Assembly: GCA_028023455.1 (NCBI GenBank)
Contig: JAQFVV010000182.1
Coordinates: 1,240,001 to 1,304,000 of the forward strand
Length of the DNA stretch: 64,000 nt
Direction of reading: 5' to 3'
Source of the DNA: Epiperipatus broadwayi
Taxonomy: Eukaryota; Onychophora; Udeonychophora; Euonychophora; Peripatidae
The position numbers and the translations under genes are program-made. Each line of letters begins with the position of its first letter. Positions within the stretch are counted from its first letter, which is position 1. Shown here piece by piece: positions 1-11,561 of this stretch. Below the pieces are notes generated by a model. The model did no database searches, was not told where the DNA came from, and saw only the letters and a program-made list of their open reading frames with translations.

Positions 1-61
1 NNNNNNNNNNNNNNNNNNNNNNNNNNNNNNNNNNNNNNNNNNNNNNNNNNNNNNNNNNNNN
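1..61. other. Assembly gap (N)
   Basis: Sixty-one undetermined bases. The first readable bases are already inside the 5' end of a retrotransposon LTR, so the left flank and any target-site duplication of the array are lost. Confidence 0.99.
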
Positions 62-66
62 GCATG

Positions 67-2124
67 TGTAACTGCTTATCCAAACACATCAAAGAATAGG
101 TTATATATGATTAGTTTAAAATGGTAAATTAAAAAGTAGGGCATTACATTTGAATGGAAGTGAAATAACATATACAAGTTACACCTGAAATTTATTTTAT
201 GATATGATAAGTAAGAAAAGTCTTAAATAAGCATTTATAGAATATGTATTTTTTTTTCTAATATTGATTTAAGTCAGCTTATTTTGAGATATCAAGAAAA
301 ATGACAAACCTATATGTTAGATTTATTTGCTTATACTTATATAAATTTTTTATATTAATTTTTGTATTGAATTAATATGGTAATAAGCCATTTATTTAAT
401 TGTTGATTTGACTTTAAAGAAGGAGAGAAAGAGTAGTAGTGTTAATAAAATATAATTATATATCTTAATTGGTTTCCGAGTTATTATTAAGAATATTGTG
501 TTTTTTTTTTTTTTTTTGTCTTAATTCAGTCATTTTAATTCATCATCATTGCTCGCAGTTATTAAGTATTACCATTCGTATATATTGAGCAATCACTTGC
601 AAATATTAAGCGTCCACAAAATAATAGGTAAACTAGAATGTTGATATTTAAGTATTTAAGGATTATGCTTGAGAATAACCAAATTTTGATAATTATAGTT
701 CAACAATAGAAAGCTAAAATTGTGTTGTGTCCATGAATTTAGATCATCCTCATCAAAGATGGATATCATGTTATTAGTTAAAAATGTTTCAAATAATACT
801 ATATAAAAGTTATGATCGCCATCAATCATCATTAATAAATTATAATCATTAAATTTAATGTTTAGCGTAATGAATATATTTTAGTAAATAGGGGTTTATA
901 GAAAATTGAATATTATGCAAAGAGATTCATGATGATCAATCATCACCACTAGTATTATTAAATCCCAGTATGAAATAGGATAATTTTAATAGATGCCTAT
1001 AAGTTTATAAAGATGAATTTATTGTTGTGAGTTTATTAATAAGCCATGGCTGGTATCATCATCACTATTATAATCATTATTATGATATCACTATTATTAT
1101 CATTATTATTATGATATTATTATCATCATCATCATTATTACCTTTATTGTGATAAATAATCTAGTTAAATGGCCATCAATATCAATAATGGTCTTCACAT
1201 GCTTGTTTGGAAGCCATTAATAGGATTATACATGTCTGTTCATCAATATACGTAAATGAGCTAGCAATGTCTATAAGAATCTTTGATCTATAGTATAAAC
1301 TTTGGTAATATTGGGATCTTGTAATTTTATCAATATAGATAAAATGTAAGAATGTCATTTTTTTTCATTAGTCATCCAAGTCATGTGTAATAAAAATTGT
1401 ACTGAATGAGTTTGAACTCAAGTACACTATAAACAGATACTTATCTAGATTGAAAACAATCTAGTGGCGCTCATGGGAAAACACATGTACTTAGCTAAAC
1501 TGAATAAAGAGTGATATCATCCCTTTCCAACTTCATAATATTAGTTTTATAGAATATATATATTTTTTTATAAGTTGTCATGAATAGCACCAGTGTGTGC
1601 ATATGACCATGAATGGTCTTATATATTTGGAAAGAAAAATAGGAAGGATTCTTTGTTAGAAGAACCTAGTATTGGAGATAAGCATAAGGCACTCCAGGAA
1701 TTTCACAGTGGGTACTTTTATTCAGTTGCTATATTTAATATTATTTTTATTTGATGACAATGGCCAGTATGTTTTATTGTTCAAATGACTGCCCCAATAT
1801 ATAAATAAATACCAAGAATCTTTAATGCTGATATTTTCAAGTGGCACAGTGATTCTATAATTTCTTTATCTATGCTATGATGAATTAATATAGTTACAAA
1901 TGGTACAGATTGGATAGGCATATATCTAATAATTAATAATTTCCCCTATCTAAATATTTATTATGGTTACAAATGTGGCATATTAAAATAGTTACAAATT
2001 ATAGTTACAAATGGCATGCCAAATAGGGATTGAAATATGCCACACACCTGAGAGAGGTGTATTTCTATGTTAATTTAAATAGTTACAAAAAATATATATT
2101 ATATTAATTTATAAATCTGTTACA
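67..2124 (+). repeat. LTR 1 of a tandem LARD-like LTR retrotransposon
   Basis: This is the first of three near-identical copies of about 2.06 kb (others at 6916-8981 and 13861-15908). I place its ends at TGTAAC and GTTACA, a perfect 6-bp terminal inverted repeat of the TG...CA type. The 3' end is well supported: the third copy stops matching exactly after GTTACA, and here a tRNA primer site follows two bases later. The 5' end is less certain, because no clear polypurine tract abuts TGTAAC in the other copies; the boundary could lie some tens of bases upstream. The LTR holds ATC/ATT microsatellites near 1055-1140 and a cluster of GTTACAAA motifs near its 3' end. Confidence 0.75.
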
Positions 2125-2126
2125 AA

Positions 2127-2149
2127 TGGCACCCAACGTGGGGCTCGAA
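2127..2149 (+). promoter_or_regulatory. Primer-binding site for tRNA-Lys(CUU)
   Basis: TGGCACCCAACGTGGGGC followed by TCGAA is complementary to the 3' end of animal tRNA-Lys(CUU), including its CCA tail, with one mismatch at the fifth base (A for G). It sits two bases after the LTR terminus GTTACA, where a reverse-transcription primer site belongs. The next bases form a small hairpin (AAGCCA/TGGCTT, 5-nt loop). This is the main reason for calling the 6.85-kb repeat a retroelement and not a satellite. The tRNA sequence is recalled from established knowledge, not searched. Confidence 0.85.
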
Positions 2150-3656
2150 ATAAGCCAAATAATGGCTTGAAATACCCCACATACATGAGAGATGGGTAGT
2201 ATATAATGATGACAGATGTATAGTTTAAAAAAAAAAAAGAATATTTTTTTTTGTGTGCAATTTTTTTTATTATTAGTGTATACAAATATTTTGGCCTGAT
2301 GTTTAGATGATGATGATTACTGTTATTGCATTTTTGATGATGATAAATGAATACAGTCATTATAGAGCTTAGTTTCAATTTTTTAAAATATAATGATATC
2401 ACAACTTATAATGTGTTAAAGTTAATAACACTGTTTTTTTTATATATTTTGCTTATCAGTTAAATAAGCATAGAAATATTAATAGCCTTGAAGTGTAGAA
2501 TAATAATTTTGTTCATATTTGAAAAGTTTGTGTTATAGAAAATTTATGATTTTGGAGGTTGGATTGGATATTTGATTGTTGGAGTTTGGTTGGTTGTGTT
2601 ACGGTTTTGATGATGGATGGAGAATTTTTGTCATTGCCTTGAGAATGTGATGTATTCATGCCACTGGTGATTGATTTATCTCATTCACTGCTCCAACCCA
2701 GATTATAATATCAGTTGTTTTATCATGAAGCAGTTAACAGTAGGCCTGCCATGATTTCGCCTCTAAGACTCCAGAGAGAGCAAGGCATAATTTTTCTGAT
2801 ACATAATATTTCGCCTCTAAGACTCCAGAGAGAGCAAGGCAGTATTTTGTTTTACTGATATATAATTGTTGCCTCTAAGACTTTAAAAATAAGCAAGGCA
2901 GTATTTGACGAATTAAAGCCCCTAAGACTTGGAAGTAAGCAGGGCAATGCAACAATGTTTGCAATAAACTATTATGGGTTGTAGTAGCTTAGAGTGATTG
3001 AATTGGGGTGATCATCTGAGTGTTCATGGAGCATTGTGTGCTTTAAGTGCAGTGATTGAATTCTTTTGTCTATCTCATGATTGTGAATTGCTAATCATTC
3101 TTTTGGCTGTCAATATCTGTCGGATCTCTAGAAGGATAGATGAGTATATAAATGACTTGAGATGTGAACTCTATTATAAATCTAGCACATATGTTATATA
3201 AGTAAATTTTTTTTTTGCTTAGTGTATTAAAAAAGGGCATAGAGAGAGTTAAGTTTTATAAAGGCATTAAGAACTAGATAAATGATGGCATAAAAAGGAC
3301 ACACATATGCAGAGATAGCTTTTTTTTAAATAAATGTTTTAAATAGAACTATGACCTCATACTTTATCAATCATATATAGGTAAAGGAAAAAGAGTGATG
3401 ATCGAGGTTAAGTTAATTAAAGGCACTTAGGATATAGATAGATTGATGGGGAGAATTATGGCTGAGAAAGAGTGGTTGAAAATTTTAAGGTATATGAGGA
3501 TAGATAAAGGTGTTTGACTCTGGATGTATAGGAAATCAGGGAGCAGAACAATAAATCAGAACAGAATAAATCAGAATATAATAAATCAAACAGAATAAAG
3601 CAGAAAAGCAATTAGTAATATAAGTTTATAAATACATATAAAAAAAAAATAATAAT
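2150..3656 (+). other. Retrotransposon leader, unit 1
   Basis: About 1.5 kb between the primer site and the ORF. No coding sequence is supportable. It contains poly-A/poly-T runs, GAT/ATG microsatellite around 2305-2345 and the hairpin array at 2759-2945. A 67-codon TTG-initiated frame at 2998-3201 is nearly identical in unit 2, but the whole unit is equally conserved, so this is not evidence of coding. Confidence 0.6.
2759..2945 (+). repeat. Four tandem leader hairpins, unit 1
   Basis: Four motifs of 28-29 nt lie at 2759-2786, 2813-2840, 2871-2899 and 2918-2945, spaced 47-58 bp. Each starts GCCTC or GCCCC, contains CTAAGACT and ends AAGGC or GGGC, so the ends pair. In the fourth copy the outer pair T-A becomes C-G (GCCT...AGGC to GCCC...GGGC), a compensatory change. 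The same motif recurs on the minus strand at 35525-35662 and 46108-46187 in older relatives. A role in RNA packaging, dimerisation or priming is an inference. Confidence 0.7.
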
Positions 3657-4691
3657 ATGGAAGGGGATAAAGAATTTGTCATGGAAGGAAAGGAGGAGGT
3701 AGAAAAGCAAAGCCCTCCAGAGTGGTTGCAAGTTATGATGTTACAGTTTAAAGAAATGAATCAGAAATTTGATAATAAATTTGATCAACAATCACAAGAG
3801 ATGAAGGAAATGAAAGAGGGCATAAACCAAATGAATCAGAAAATGGATCAGTACTTCCAAACAATGCATGAGTCTATCAAAGGACTGTCTCAGGGACTTG
3901 ACAATAAGATGGATCAACCATCACCAGAAATGAATGATCAAGTAACTGATTTAGGTAAAGAAACTGATAATAAGATGACCAGTCCAGAACAAGAAATAGT
4001 GCCAGAGAGTTGTGTGACTGTAGTCAAGCCATATGAAAGCGATGAGGTAGCTGCTGTTCAAGAACAGTGTAATCCCAAAGAGGATATATACAGTGAGATC
4101 CATAACCTAGAAATAAAGGTAGCCACTGTACAGGAACAAATTGACCTCAGGAAAGATGTAGTCAGTAAAGCTAGTTTCTTAGAATTAAAGATAGCTGCTG
4201 ATGTATATGCCCCAGTAAATATAGCAGACAAGTTTGGGACATTGGGAGCTACCAAAAGGATAGCTGAATGTTATCATAGAAAGGAGGAGAGCTATGGCTA
4301 GAAAGTCTCCAGTATGAGAATGGGAAGAAACCAGTTAGGATGACAATTTCCCACAAAACCTGGCAAACCAAACATAGGAATGCCTGGGAATATATATATG
4401 ATAGCAGATGATGTGTACTCCCCAATAAGAGTGGCAGACCTGTTGGATGCCCTGGGAGTTATAGAAAGTAAAGCCGAAGGTTATTCTAGAAGGGAGGAGA
4501 GATATAGTTATAAGATCTCCACCATTAGGATTATGAATAATCAGTTAGGCCGACCTTATCCCACAAAACCTAGCAAACCGAATATAAGTTGGCCTGGGAA
4601 TAACTTCAATGATCTAAGTGAAAATTGTAGGCCCATGATCAAGGAAAATCCAATAGCAAATTGTTCTGAATCAGTAAGTAATGATACATGA
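3657..4691 (+). pseudogene. Retrotransposon orphan ORF, unit 1 (nonsense mutation)
   Basis: Homologue of the intact 348-codon ORF at 10515-11561. The ATG follows an A-rich run. The frame runs 214 codons and stops at a TAG (4299-4301) where unit 2 has TAT; the frame then continues to the same TGA at about 4691, so one point mutation broke it. Relative to unit 2 it lacks 12 bp in the coiled-coil region near 3750. The product, when whole, has an acidic/basic N-terminal coiled coil and a C-terminal tandem repeat. I see no zinc knuckle, protease or polymerase motif. The position downstream of leader and primer site is that of a gag, but homology to gag is not visible. Confidence 0.7.
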
Positions 4692-6915
4692 AGAACACTT
4701 GTTTAATAGTTCATGAGGATAGTCATCAATAATAGACCATAGTCAAATTTGTATTGAAAAAGAAAAAACATGCATATATTAAGCATTTGGTTTATGGTTT
4801 AGGGAGGTAGTTTCATAAGAGACTATCGGAAATTTTTTTTTTGTTTGGGAGTGAGGCAAATGTATGTATATGACTCATTTCAAACACACAGATATATTAT
4901 TTAATTAAAAAAAATTTCTTTTATATATATGAGGATTTATATATGTGTATTTATTATTATAAATTTATAGATAGTTAATGAATAAACCATTATGTAGAGG
5001 GTAATAATATTTGGTAATGATTTATTATATATAGTTTTATTAAATAAGGTGTCATATTATTTAACTTTGGTTTTATTAAAATAGAGTAGATCAGAAAAGT
5101 GTAAAATAAGGCGATGGAGATTATTAGATTAGGAGATAAAAAAAATGTACACGTGTGAAAGAATGAATACATCTGTACAAACACAAAGATGCTTTTACAC
5201 CTATTTCTGATGGCTATAGATTCCAGGTTTGTTGTTGTCTGTGTCTTAAGATTATTTTTACAAAAGAGGTGCTTTGATGTAGATAACGATAGCGATCAAT
5301 TTTAAGTCTTTATTGATTGTGACCGATGTCAAACTTGTGAAGCTTTGATTTTTTTTTAAGATAAGGTTTCCAGATGTTTTTTTTTCTTTGGTTGAAATTC
5401 GCGATATAAATGATTGAAACAATTTTTTTAATCAGTTAGTCATTAATTTTTTTAGAGAGATGATCACTTAGTCATTAATTTTTTTTTTAGAGAGATGATC
5501 AGGCAGTATGATTTTATTTTTTTGATCAGTCAGTATGATTTTATTTTTAGAGACTCAATATGAATATTTTGGAGAGACAATCACTCAGATTATTATTATT
5601 AAAGTGAGATGTAACTCAGTGATTATTATTTTGAGACTCAACTCAGTAGGAGAAAAGTAAGCGATTTGATTTTTTTATTCACTCTTCAAAAATTGAGAAA
5701 GGAAATGAAGTATAAGACTCTGGTATAAAGTCAATATAGACGAAGATGTGTGTCTATATAAACAATTTCCAGCAATATTAAAGAAGAGAGGAAAACATTG
5801 GAACAAGATTGAATTTAATAGAAGTTATTAACAATTGTATAAATATGATATTAACATATTTGGCTATGCATAATACTATGCCTCTGCATTGCTAAACCAT
5901 TTTTTTCTGCTTCCTGGTTAATACAGAATGAGTTAAAATCGCTGATCTGTCTATGAAGTCATGTATCAAGTAATAACCAACAAAATGATAGAGTTTGAAG
6001 CCAACCACACAAGCTATATGGAATGCTTTGTTTCTAGTTCCTGGCTTATTAAAAGCTCATTACCTTCGAATGAATGGAGAAGAGGAAATAGGAGGAAAAG
6101 AAAATTTATAAAAGCCATGTAGAACCAAGTTTGAAGCCATGAATCAAATTTTTGTTAGTTTACCTCAATCATCTAAAGTGTCAACAGCAATTATTTTTTT
6201 AAAAGGAGAGAGACAAGCAAATCCACCGGTACCTACTTATTCAAAAGTACTTATAATAACTTTTTTTTTAAATGGTAGAAGGAAGCCAATCAACAATGAA
6301 TAATAATAGAATTGAAGAAACAAGCAAGTCAATTGATTCAGCATTATCTTAAAAGTATCTGCAATAACTTTTTTTTGTTGTTGTTGTTGAGCAAAGAAAA
6401 GCAGTCTGAAAATTCAAACTCAGGACATTAATAAGAAGTAAAAAGTAAACGGGTAAATATGAACTTTCTTTAACCGATTTTATTCTTGCTTATTAAAAGT
6501 AAACCTTGATTTACAGGTCAAAGCAAATTTTCTTTTTGATACAGAAACATTAAAGACTTGTTTATCTATAGTTATTTGCAATATCTCACAACATAGCACA
6601 AACATAGTTTAAATCTTTAAACTTAAATTTTTCATTATTTTTTTTATTATTTTTTTTTATTATTATATATTGTAATGTTGAAATGTTTTTTTTTTTAATT
6701 GTTCTTCAGTTGTTAATGATAATGAGCAACCTATAGATATATGCATTTATAATGTTTTTTTATTTTTATTTTATCTTGTTGCATATTAAAAAATTAATAT
6801 CATGTATTTTATTTTCTTTCGCTATAAGGTTGCAAAAGAAAAAGATATTTTTATATATGTAATTTATGGGTATACATTTTAAACATATATGTTAACATTA
6901 CCGAATGCGTGCATG
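4692..6915 (+). other. 3' internal region, unit 1, noncoding
   Basis: About 2.2 kb between the ORF and the next LTR, with no coherent reading frame on either strand. It shows repeated short motifs (5450-5540: TTTTTAGAGAGATGATCA and CAGTATGATTTTATTTTT copies) and poly-T runs. No polypurine tract is adjacent to the presumed LTR start at 6916; the nearest purine run is near 6831-6846. Confidence 0.6.
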
Positions 6916-8981
6916 TGTAACTGCTTATCCAAACACATCAAAGAATAGGTTATATATGATTAGTTTAAAATGGTAAATTGAAAAGTAGGGCATTACATTT
7001 GAATGGAAGTGAAATAACATATACAAGTTACACCTGAAATTTATTTTATGATATGATAAGTAAGAAAAGTCTTAAATAAGCATTTATAGAATATGTATTT
7101 TTTTTTTTCTAATATTGATTTAAGTCAGCTTATTTTGAGATATCAAGAAATGACAAACCTATATATTAAGTTTATTTGCTTATACTTATATAAATTTTTT
7201 TATATTAATTTTTGTATTGAATTAATATGGTAATAAGCCATTTATTTAATTGTCGATTTGACTTTAAAGAAGGAAAGAAAGAGTAGTAGTGTTAATAAAA
7301 TATAATTATATATCTTAATTGGTTTCCGAGTTATTATTAAGAATATTGTGTTTTTTGTTTTTTTTTTTTGTCTTAATTCTATCATTTTAATTCATCATCA
7401 TTGCTCGCAGTTATTAAGTATTACCATTCGTATATATTGAGCAATCACTTGCAAATATTAAGCGTCCACAAAATAATAGGTAAACTAGAATGTTGATATT
7501 TAAGTATTTAAGGATTATGCTTGAGAATAACCAAATTTTGATAATTATAGTTCAACAATAGAAAGCTAAAATTGTGTTGTGTCCATGAATTTAGATCATC
7601 CTCATCAAAGATGGATATCATGTTATTAGTTAAAAATGTTTCAAATAATACTATATAAAAGTTATGATCGCCATCAATCATCATTAATAAATTATAATCA
7701 TTAAATTTAATGTTTAGCGTAATGAATATATTTTAGTAAATAGGGGTTTATAGAAAATTGAATATTATGCAAAGAGATTCATGATGATCAATCATCACCA
7801 CTAGTATTATTAAATCCCAGTATGAAATAGGATAATTTTAATAGATGCCTATAAGTTTATAAAGATGAATTTATTGTTGTGAGTTTATTAATAAGCCATG
7901 GCTGGTATCATCATCATCACTATTATAATCATTATTATGATATCACTATTATTATCATTATTATTATGATATTATTATCATCATCATCATTATTACCTTT
8001 ATTGTGATAAATAATCTAGTTAAATGGCCATCAATATCAATAATGGTCTTCACATGCTTGCTTGGAAGCCATTAATAGGATTATACATGTCTGTTCATCA
8101 ATATACGTAAATGAGCTAGCAATGTCTATAAGAATCTTTGATCTATAGTATAAACTTTGGTAATATTGGGGATCTTGTAATTTTATCAATATAGATAAAA
8201 TGTAAGAATGTCATTTTTTTTCATTAGTCATCCAAGTCATGTGTAATAAAAATGTACTGAATGAGTTTGAACTCAAGTACACTATAAACAGATACTTATC
8301 TAGATTGAAAACAATCTAGTGGCGCTCATGGGAAAACACATGTACTTAGCTAAACTGAATAAAGAGTGATATCATCCCTTTCCAACTTCATAATATTAGT
8401 TTTATAGAATATATATATTTTTTTATAAGTTGTCATGAATAGCACCAGTGTGTGCATATGACCATGAATGGTCTTATATATTTGGAAAGAAGAATAGGAA
8501 GGATTCTTTGTTAGAAGAACCTAGTATTGGAGATAAGCATAAGGCACTCCAGGAATTTCACAGTGGGTACTTTTATTCAGTTGCTATATATTTAATATTA
8601 TTTTTATTTGATGACAATGGCCAGTATGTTTTATTGTTCAAATGACTGCCCCAATATATAAATAAATACCAAGAATCTTTAATGCTGATATTTTCAAGTG
8701 GCACAGTGATTCTATAATTTCTTTATCTATGCTATGATGAATTAATATAGTTACAAATGGTACAGATTGGATAGGCATATATCTAATAATTAATAATTTC
8801 CCCTATCTAAATATTTATTATGGTTACAAATGTGACATATTAAAATAGTTACAAATTATAGTTACAAATGGCATGCCAAATAGGGATTGAAATATGCCAC
8901 ACACCTGAGAGAGGTGTATTTCTATGTTAATTTAAATAGTTACAAAAATTTTATATTATATTAATTTATAAATCTGTTACA
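6916..8981 (+). repeat. LTR 2 of the tandem array
   Basis: Second copy of the LTR, offset 6849 bp from the first and differing mainly by scattered substitutions and homopolymer length changes. It serves at once as 3' LTR of unit 1 and 5' LTR of unit 2, the arrangement expected from unequal recombination between LTRs or from head-to-tail insertion. The flanking sequence at 6847-6915 matches 13787-13860. Confidence 0.75.
8448..8645 (+). other. Small conserved ORF in LTR 2 (65 codons)
   Basis: Frame begins ATG in CATATGACCATG context and encodes a basic/acidic N-terminal half (SYIFGKKNRKDSLLEEP) and a hydrophobic C-terminal segment (VAIYLILFLF) that could span a membrane. LTR 3 carries the same frame with a slightly longer start (15376-15582); in LTR 1 a 2-bp deletion near 1730 breaks it. 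I do not recognise the family. It could be a remnant of a captured exon or chance; composition is less skewed than its surroundings. Confidence 0.25.
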
Positions 8982-8983
8982 AA

Positions 8984-9006
8984 TGGCGCACCAACTAGGG
9001 CTCGAA
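8984..9006 (+). promoter_or_regulatory. Decayed tRNA-Lys primer-binding site, unit 2
   Basis: Same position as the site at 2127 but reads TGGCGCACCAACTAGGGC then TCGAA. It restores the G at the fifth base yet has several other differences, so unit 2 would prime poorly even though its ORF is the intact one. Confidence 0.7.
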
Positions 9007-10514
9007 ATAAGCCAAATAATGGCTTGAAATACCCCACATACATGAGAGATGGGTAGTATATAATGATGACAGATGTATAGTTAAAAAAAAAAAAAAAAGA
9101 ATATTTTTTTTTGTGTGCAATTTTTTTTATTATTAGTGTATACAAATATTTTGGCCTGATGTTTAGATGATGATGATTACTGTTATTGCATTTTTGATGA
9201 TGATAAATGAATACAGTCATTATAGAGCTTAGTTTCAATTTTTTAAAATATAATGATATCACAACTTATAATGTGTTAAAGTTAATAACACTGTTTTTTT
9301 TTATATATTTTGCTTATCAGTTAAATAAGCATAGAAATATTAATAGCCTTGAAGTGTAGAATAATAATTTTGTTCATATTTGAAAAGTTTGTGTTATAGA
9401 AAATTTATGATTTTGGAGGTTGGATTGGATATTTGATTGTTGGAGTTTGGTTGGTTGTGTTACGGTTTTGATGATGGATGGAGAATTTTTGTCATTGCCT
9501 TGAGAATGTGATGTATTCATGCCACTGGTGATTGATTTATCTCATTCACTGCTCCAACCCAGATTATAATATCAGTTGTTTTATCATGAAGCAGTTAACA
9601 GTAGGCCTGCCATGATTTCGCCTCTAAGACTCCAGAGAGAGCAAGGCATAATTTTTCTGATACATAATATTTCGCCTCTAAGACTCCAGAGAGAGCAAGG
9701 CAGTATTTTGTTTTACTGATATATAATTGTTGCCTCTAAGACTTTAAAAATAAGCAAGGCAGTATTTGACGAATTAAAGCCCCTAAGACTTGGAAGTAAG
9801 CAGGGCAATGCAACAATGTTTGCAATAAACTATTATGGGTTGTAGTAGCTTAGAGTGATTGAATTGGGGTGATCATCTGAGTGTTCATGGAGCATTGTGT
9901 GCTTTAAGTGCGGTGATTGAATTCTTTTGTCTATCTCATGATTGTGAATTGCTAATCATTCTTTTGGCTGTCAATATCTGTCGGATCTCTAGAAGGATAG
10001 ATGAGTATATAAATGACTTGGGATGTGAACTCTATTATAAATCTAGCACATATGTTATATAAGTAAATTTTTTTTTGCTTAGTGTATTAAAATAGGGCAT
10101 AGAGAGAGTTAAGTTTTATAAAAGCATTAAGAACTAGATAAATGATGGCATAAAAAGGACACACATATGCAGAGATAGCTTTTTTTTAAATAAATGTTTT
10201 AAATAGAACTATGACCTCATACTTTATCAATCATAAATAGGTAAAGGAAAAAGAGTGATGATCGAGGTTAAGCTAAATAAAAGCACTTAGGATATAGATA
10301 GATTGATGGGGAGAATTATGGCTGAGAAAGAGTGGTTGAAAATTTTAAGGTATATGAGGATAGATAAAGGTGTTTGACTCTGGATGTATAGGAAATCAGG
10401 GAGCAGAACAATAAATCAGAACAGAATAAATCAGAATATAATAAATCAAACAGAATAAAGCCGAAAAGCAATCAGTAATATAAGTTTATAAATACGTAAA
10501 AAAAAAAAAGTAAT
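9007..10514 (+). other. Retrotransposon leader, unit 2
   Basis: Near-identical to 2150-3656, including the hairpin array at 9620-9806. No supportable coding sequence apart from the weak frame matching 2998-3201. Confidence 0.6.
9620..9806 (+). repeat. Four tandem leader hairpins, unit 2
   Basis: Same four hairpin motifs as in unit 1, with identical spacing and the same GCCC/GGGC compensatory pair in the last copy. Confidence 0.65.
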
Positions 10515-11561
10515 ATGGAAGGGGATAAAGAATTTGTCATTGAAGGAAAGGAGGAGGTAGAAAAGAAAAGCCCTCCAGAGTGGTTGCAAATTATGATGGC
10601 ACAATTGAAGGAAATAAAACAAGAAATAAATCAGAAATTTGATAATAAATTTGATCAACAATCACAAGAGATGAAGGAAATGAAAGAGGGCATAAACCAA
10701 ATGAATCAGAAAATGGATAAGTACTTCCAAACAATTCATGAGTGTTTTAATGGACAGTCTAAGAGACTTGATGATAAGATGGATCAACCATCGCCAGAAA
10801 TGAATGATCAAGTAACTGATTTAGGTAAAGAAACTGATAATAAGATGACCAGTCCAGAACAAGAAATAGTGCCAGAGAGTTGTGTGACTGTAGTCAAGCC
10901 ATATGAAAGCGATGAGGTAGCTGCTGTTCAAGAACAATGTAATCCCAAAGAGGATATATACAGTGAGATCCATAACCTAGAAATAAAGGTAGCCACTGTA
11001 GAGGAACAAATTGACCTCAGGAAAGATGTAGTCATTAAAGCTAGTTTCTTAGAATTAAAGATAGCTGCTGATGTATATGCCCCAGTAAATGTAGCAGACA
11101 AGTTTGAGGCATTGGGAGCTACCAGAAGGATAGCTGAAAGTTATCATAGAAAGGAGGAGAGCTATGGCTATAAAGTCTCCAATGTGAGAATGGGAACAAA
11201 CCAGTTAGGCCGACAATTTCCCACAAAACCTGGCAAACCAAACATAGGAATGCCTGGGAATATATATATGATAGCAGATGATGTGTACTCCCCAATAAGA
11301 GTGGCAGACCTGTTGGATGCCCTGGGAGTTATAGAAAGTAAAGCCGAAGGTTATTCTAGAAGGGAGGAGAGATATAGTTATAAGATCTCCACCATTAGGA
11401 TTATGAATAATCAGTTAGGCCGACCCTATCCCACAAAACCTAGCAAACCGAATATAAGTAGGCCTGGGAATAACTTCAATGATCTAAGTGAAAATTGTAG
11501 GCCCATGATCAAGGAAAATCCAATAGCAAATTGTTCTGAATCAGTAAGTAATGATACATGA
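10515..11561 (+). CDS. Orphan coiled-coil/repeat protein of a LARD-like retrotransposon (intact)
   Basis: 348 codons, ATG just after an A-rich run, ending TGA. Residues about 20-100 are rich in K, E, Q and M with heptad-like spacing (KEMKEGINQMNQKMDKYF), suggesting a long coiled coil. Residues 135-158 and 159-182 are two 24-residue repeats (VAAVQEQ... and VATVEEQ..., each ending LEIK/LELK). Residues 183-249 and 253-319 are two 67-residue repeats sharing ADVY-P, ADK/ADL, ALG, YxRxEE, YK, NQLGR, PTKP, KPNI and PGN. No signal peptide, membrane segment, CCHC knuckle, protease or RT is visible. It lies in the gag position between the tRNA-Lys primer site and the 3' LTR. It may be a diverged structural protein or an accessory protein; I do not recognise a family and give no function. 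Confidence 0.75.
   Translation: MEGDKEFVIEGKEEVEKKSPPEWLQIMMAQLKEIKQEINQKFDNKFDQQSQEMKEMKEGINQMNQKMDKYFQTIHECFNGQSKRLDDKMDQPSPEMNDQVTDLGKETDNKMTSPEQEIVPESCVTVVKPYESDEVAAVQEQCNPKEDIYSEIHNLEIKVATVEEQIDLRKDVVIKASFLELKIAADVYAPVNVADKFEALGATRRIAESYHRKEESYGYKVSNVRMGTNQLGRQFPTKPGKPNIGMPGNIYMIADDVYSPIRVADLLDALGVIESKAEGYSRREERYSYKISTIRIMNNQLGRPYPTKPSKPNISRPGNNFNDLSENCRPMIKENPIANCSESVSNDT

Noticed and set aside
2109-2402. Minus-strand frame of 97 codons, repeated at 8966-9262
   Set aside because: It is antisense to the retrotransposon leader and primer site; its conservation is that of the repeat unit and its composition reflects poly-T and GAT runs.
2759-2945. CRISPR-like array of short spaced repeats
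   Set aside because: Eukaryotic context, only four diverged repeats, the spacers are AT-rich without novelty, and the motif is a hairpin in a retrotransposon leader.
2998-3201. 67-codon frame conserved in both units (also 9859-10062)
   Set aside because: Starts at TTG, has no recognised motif, and the surrounding noncoding sequence is equally conserved.
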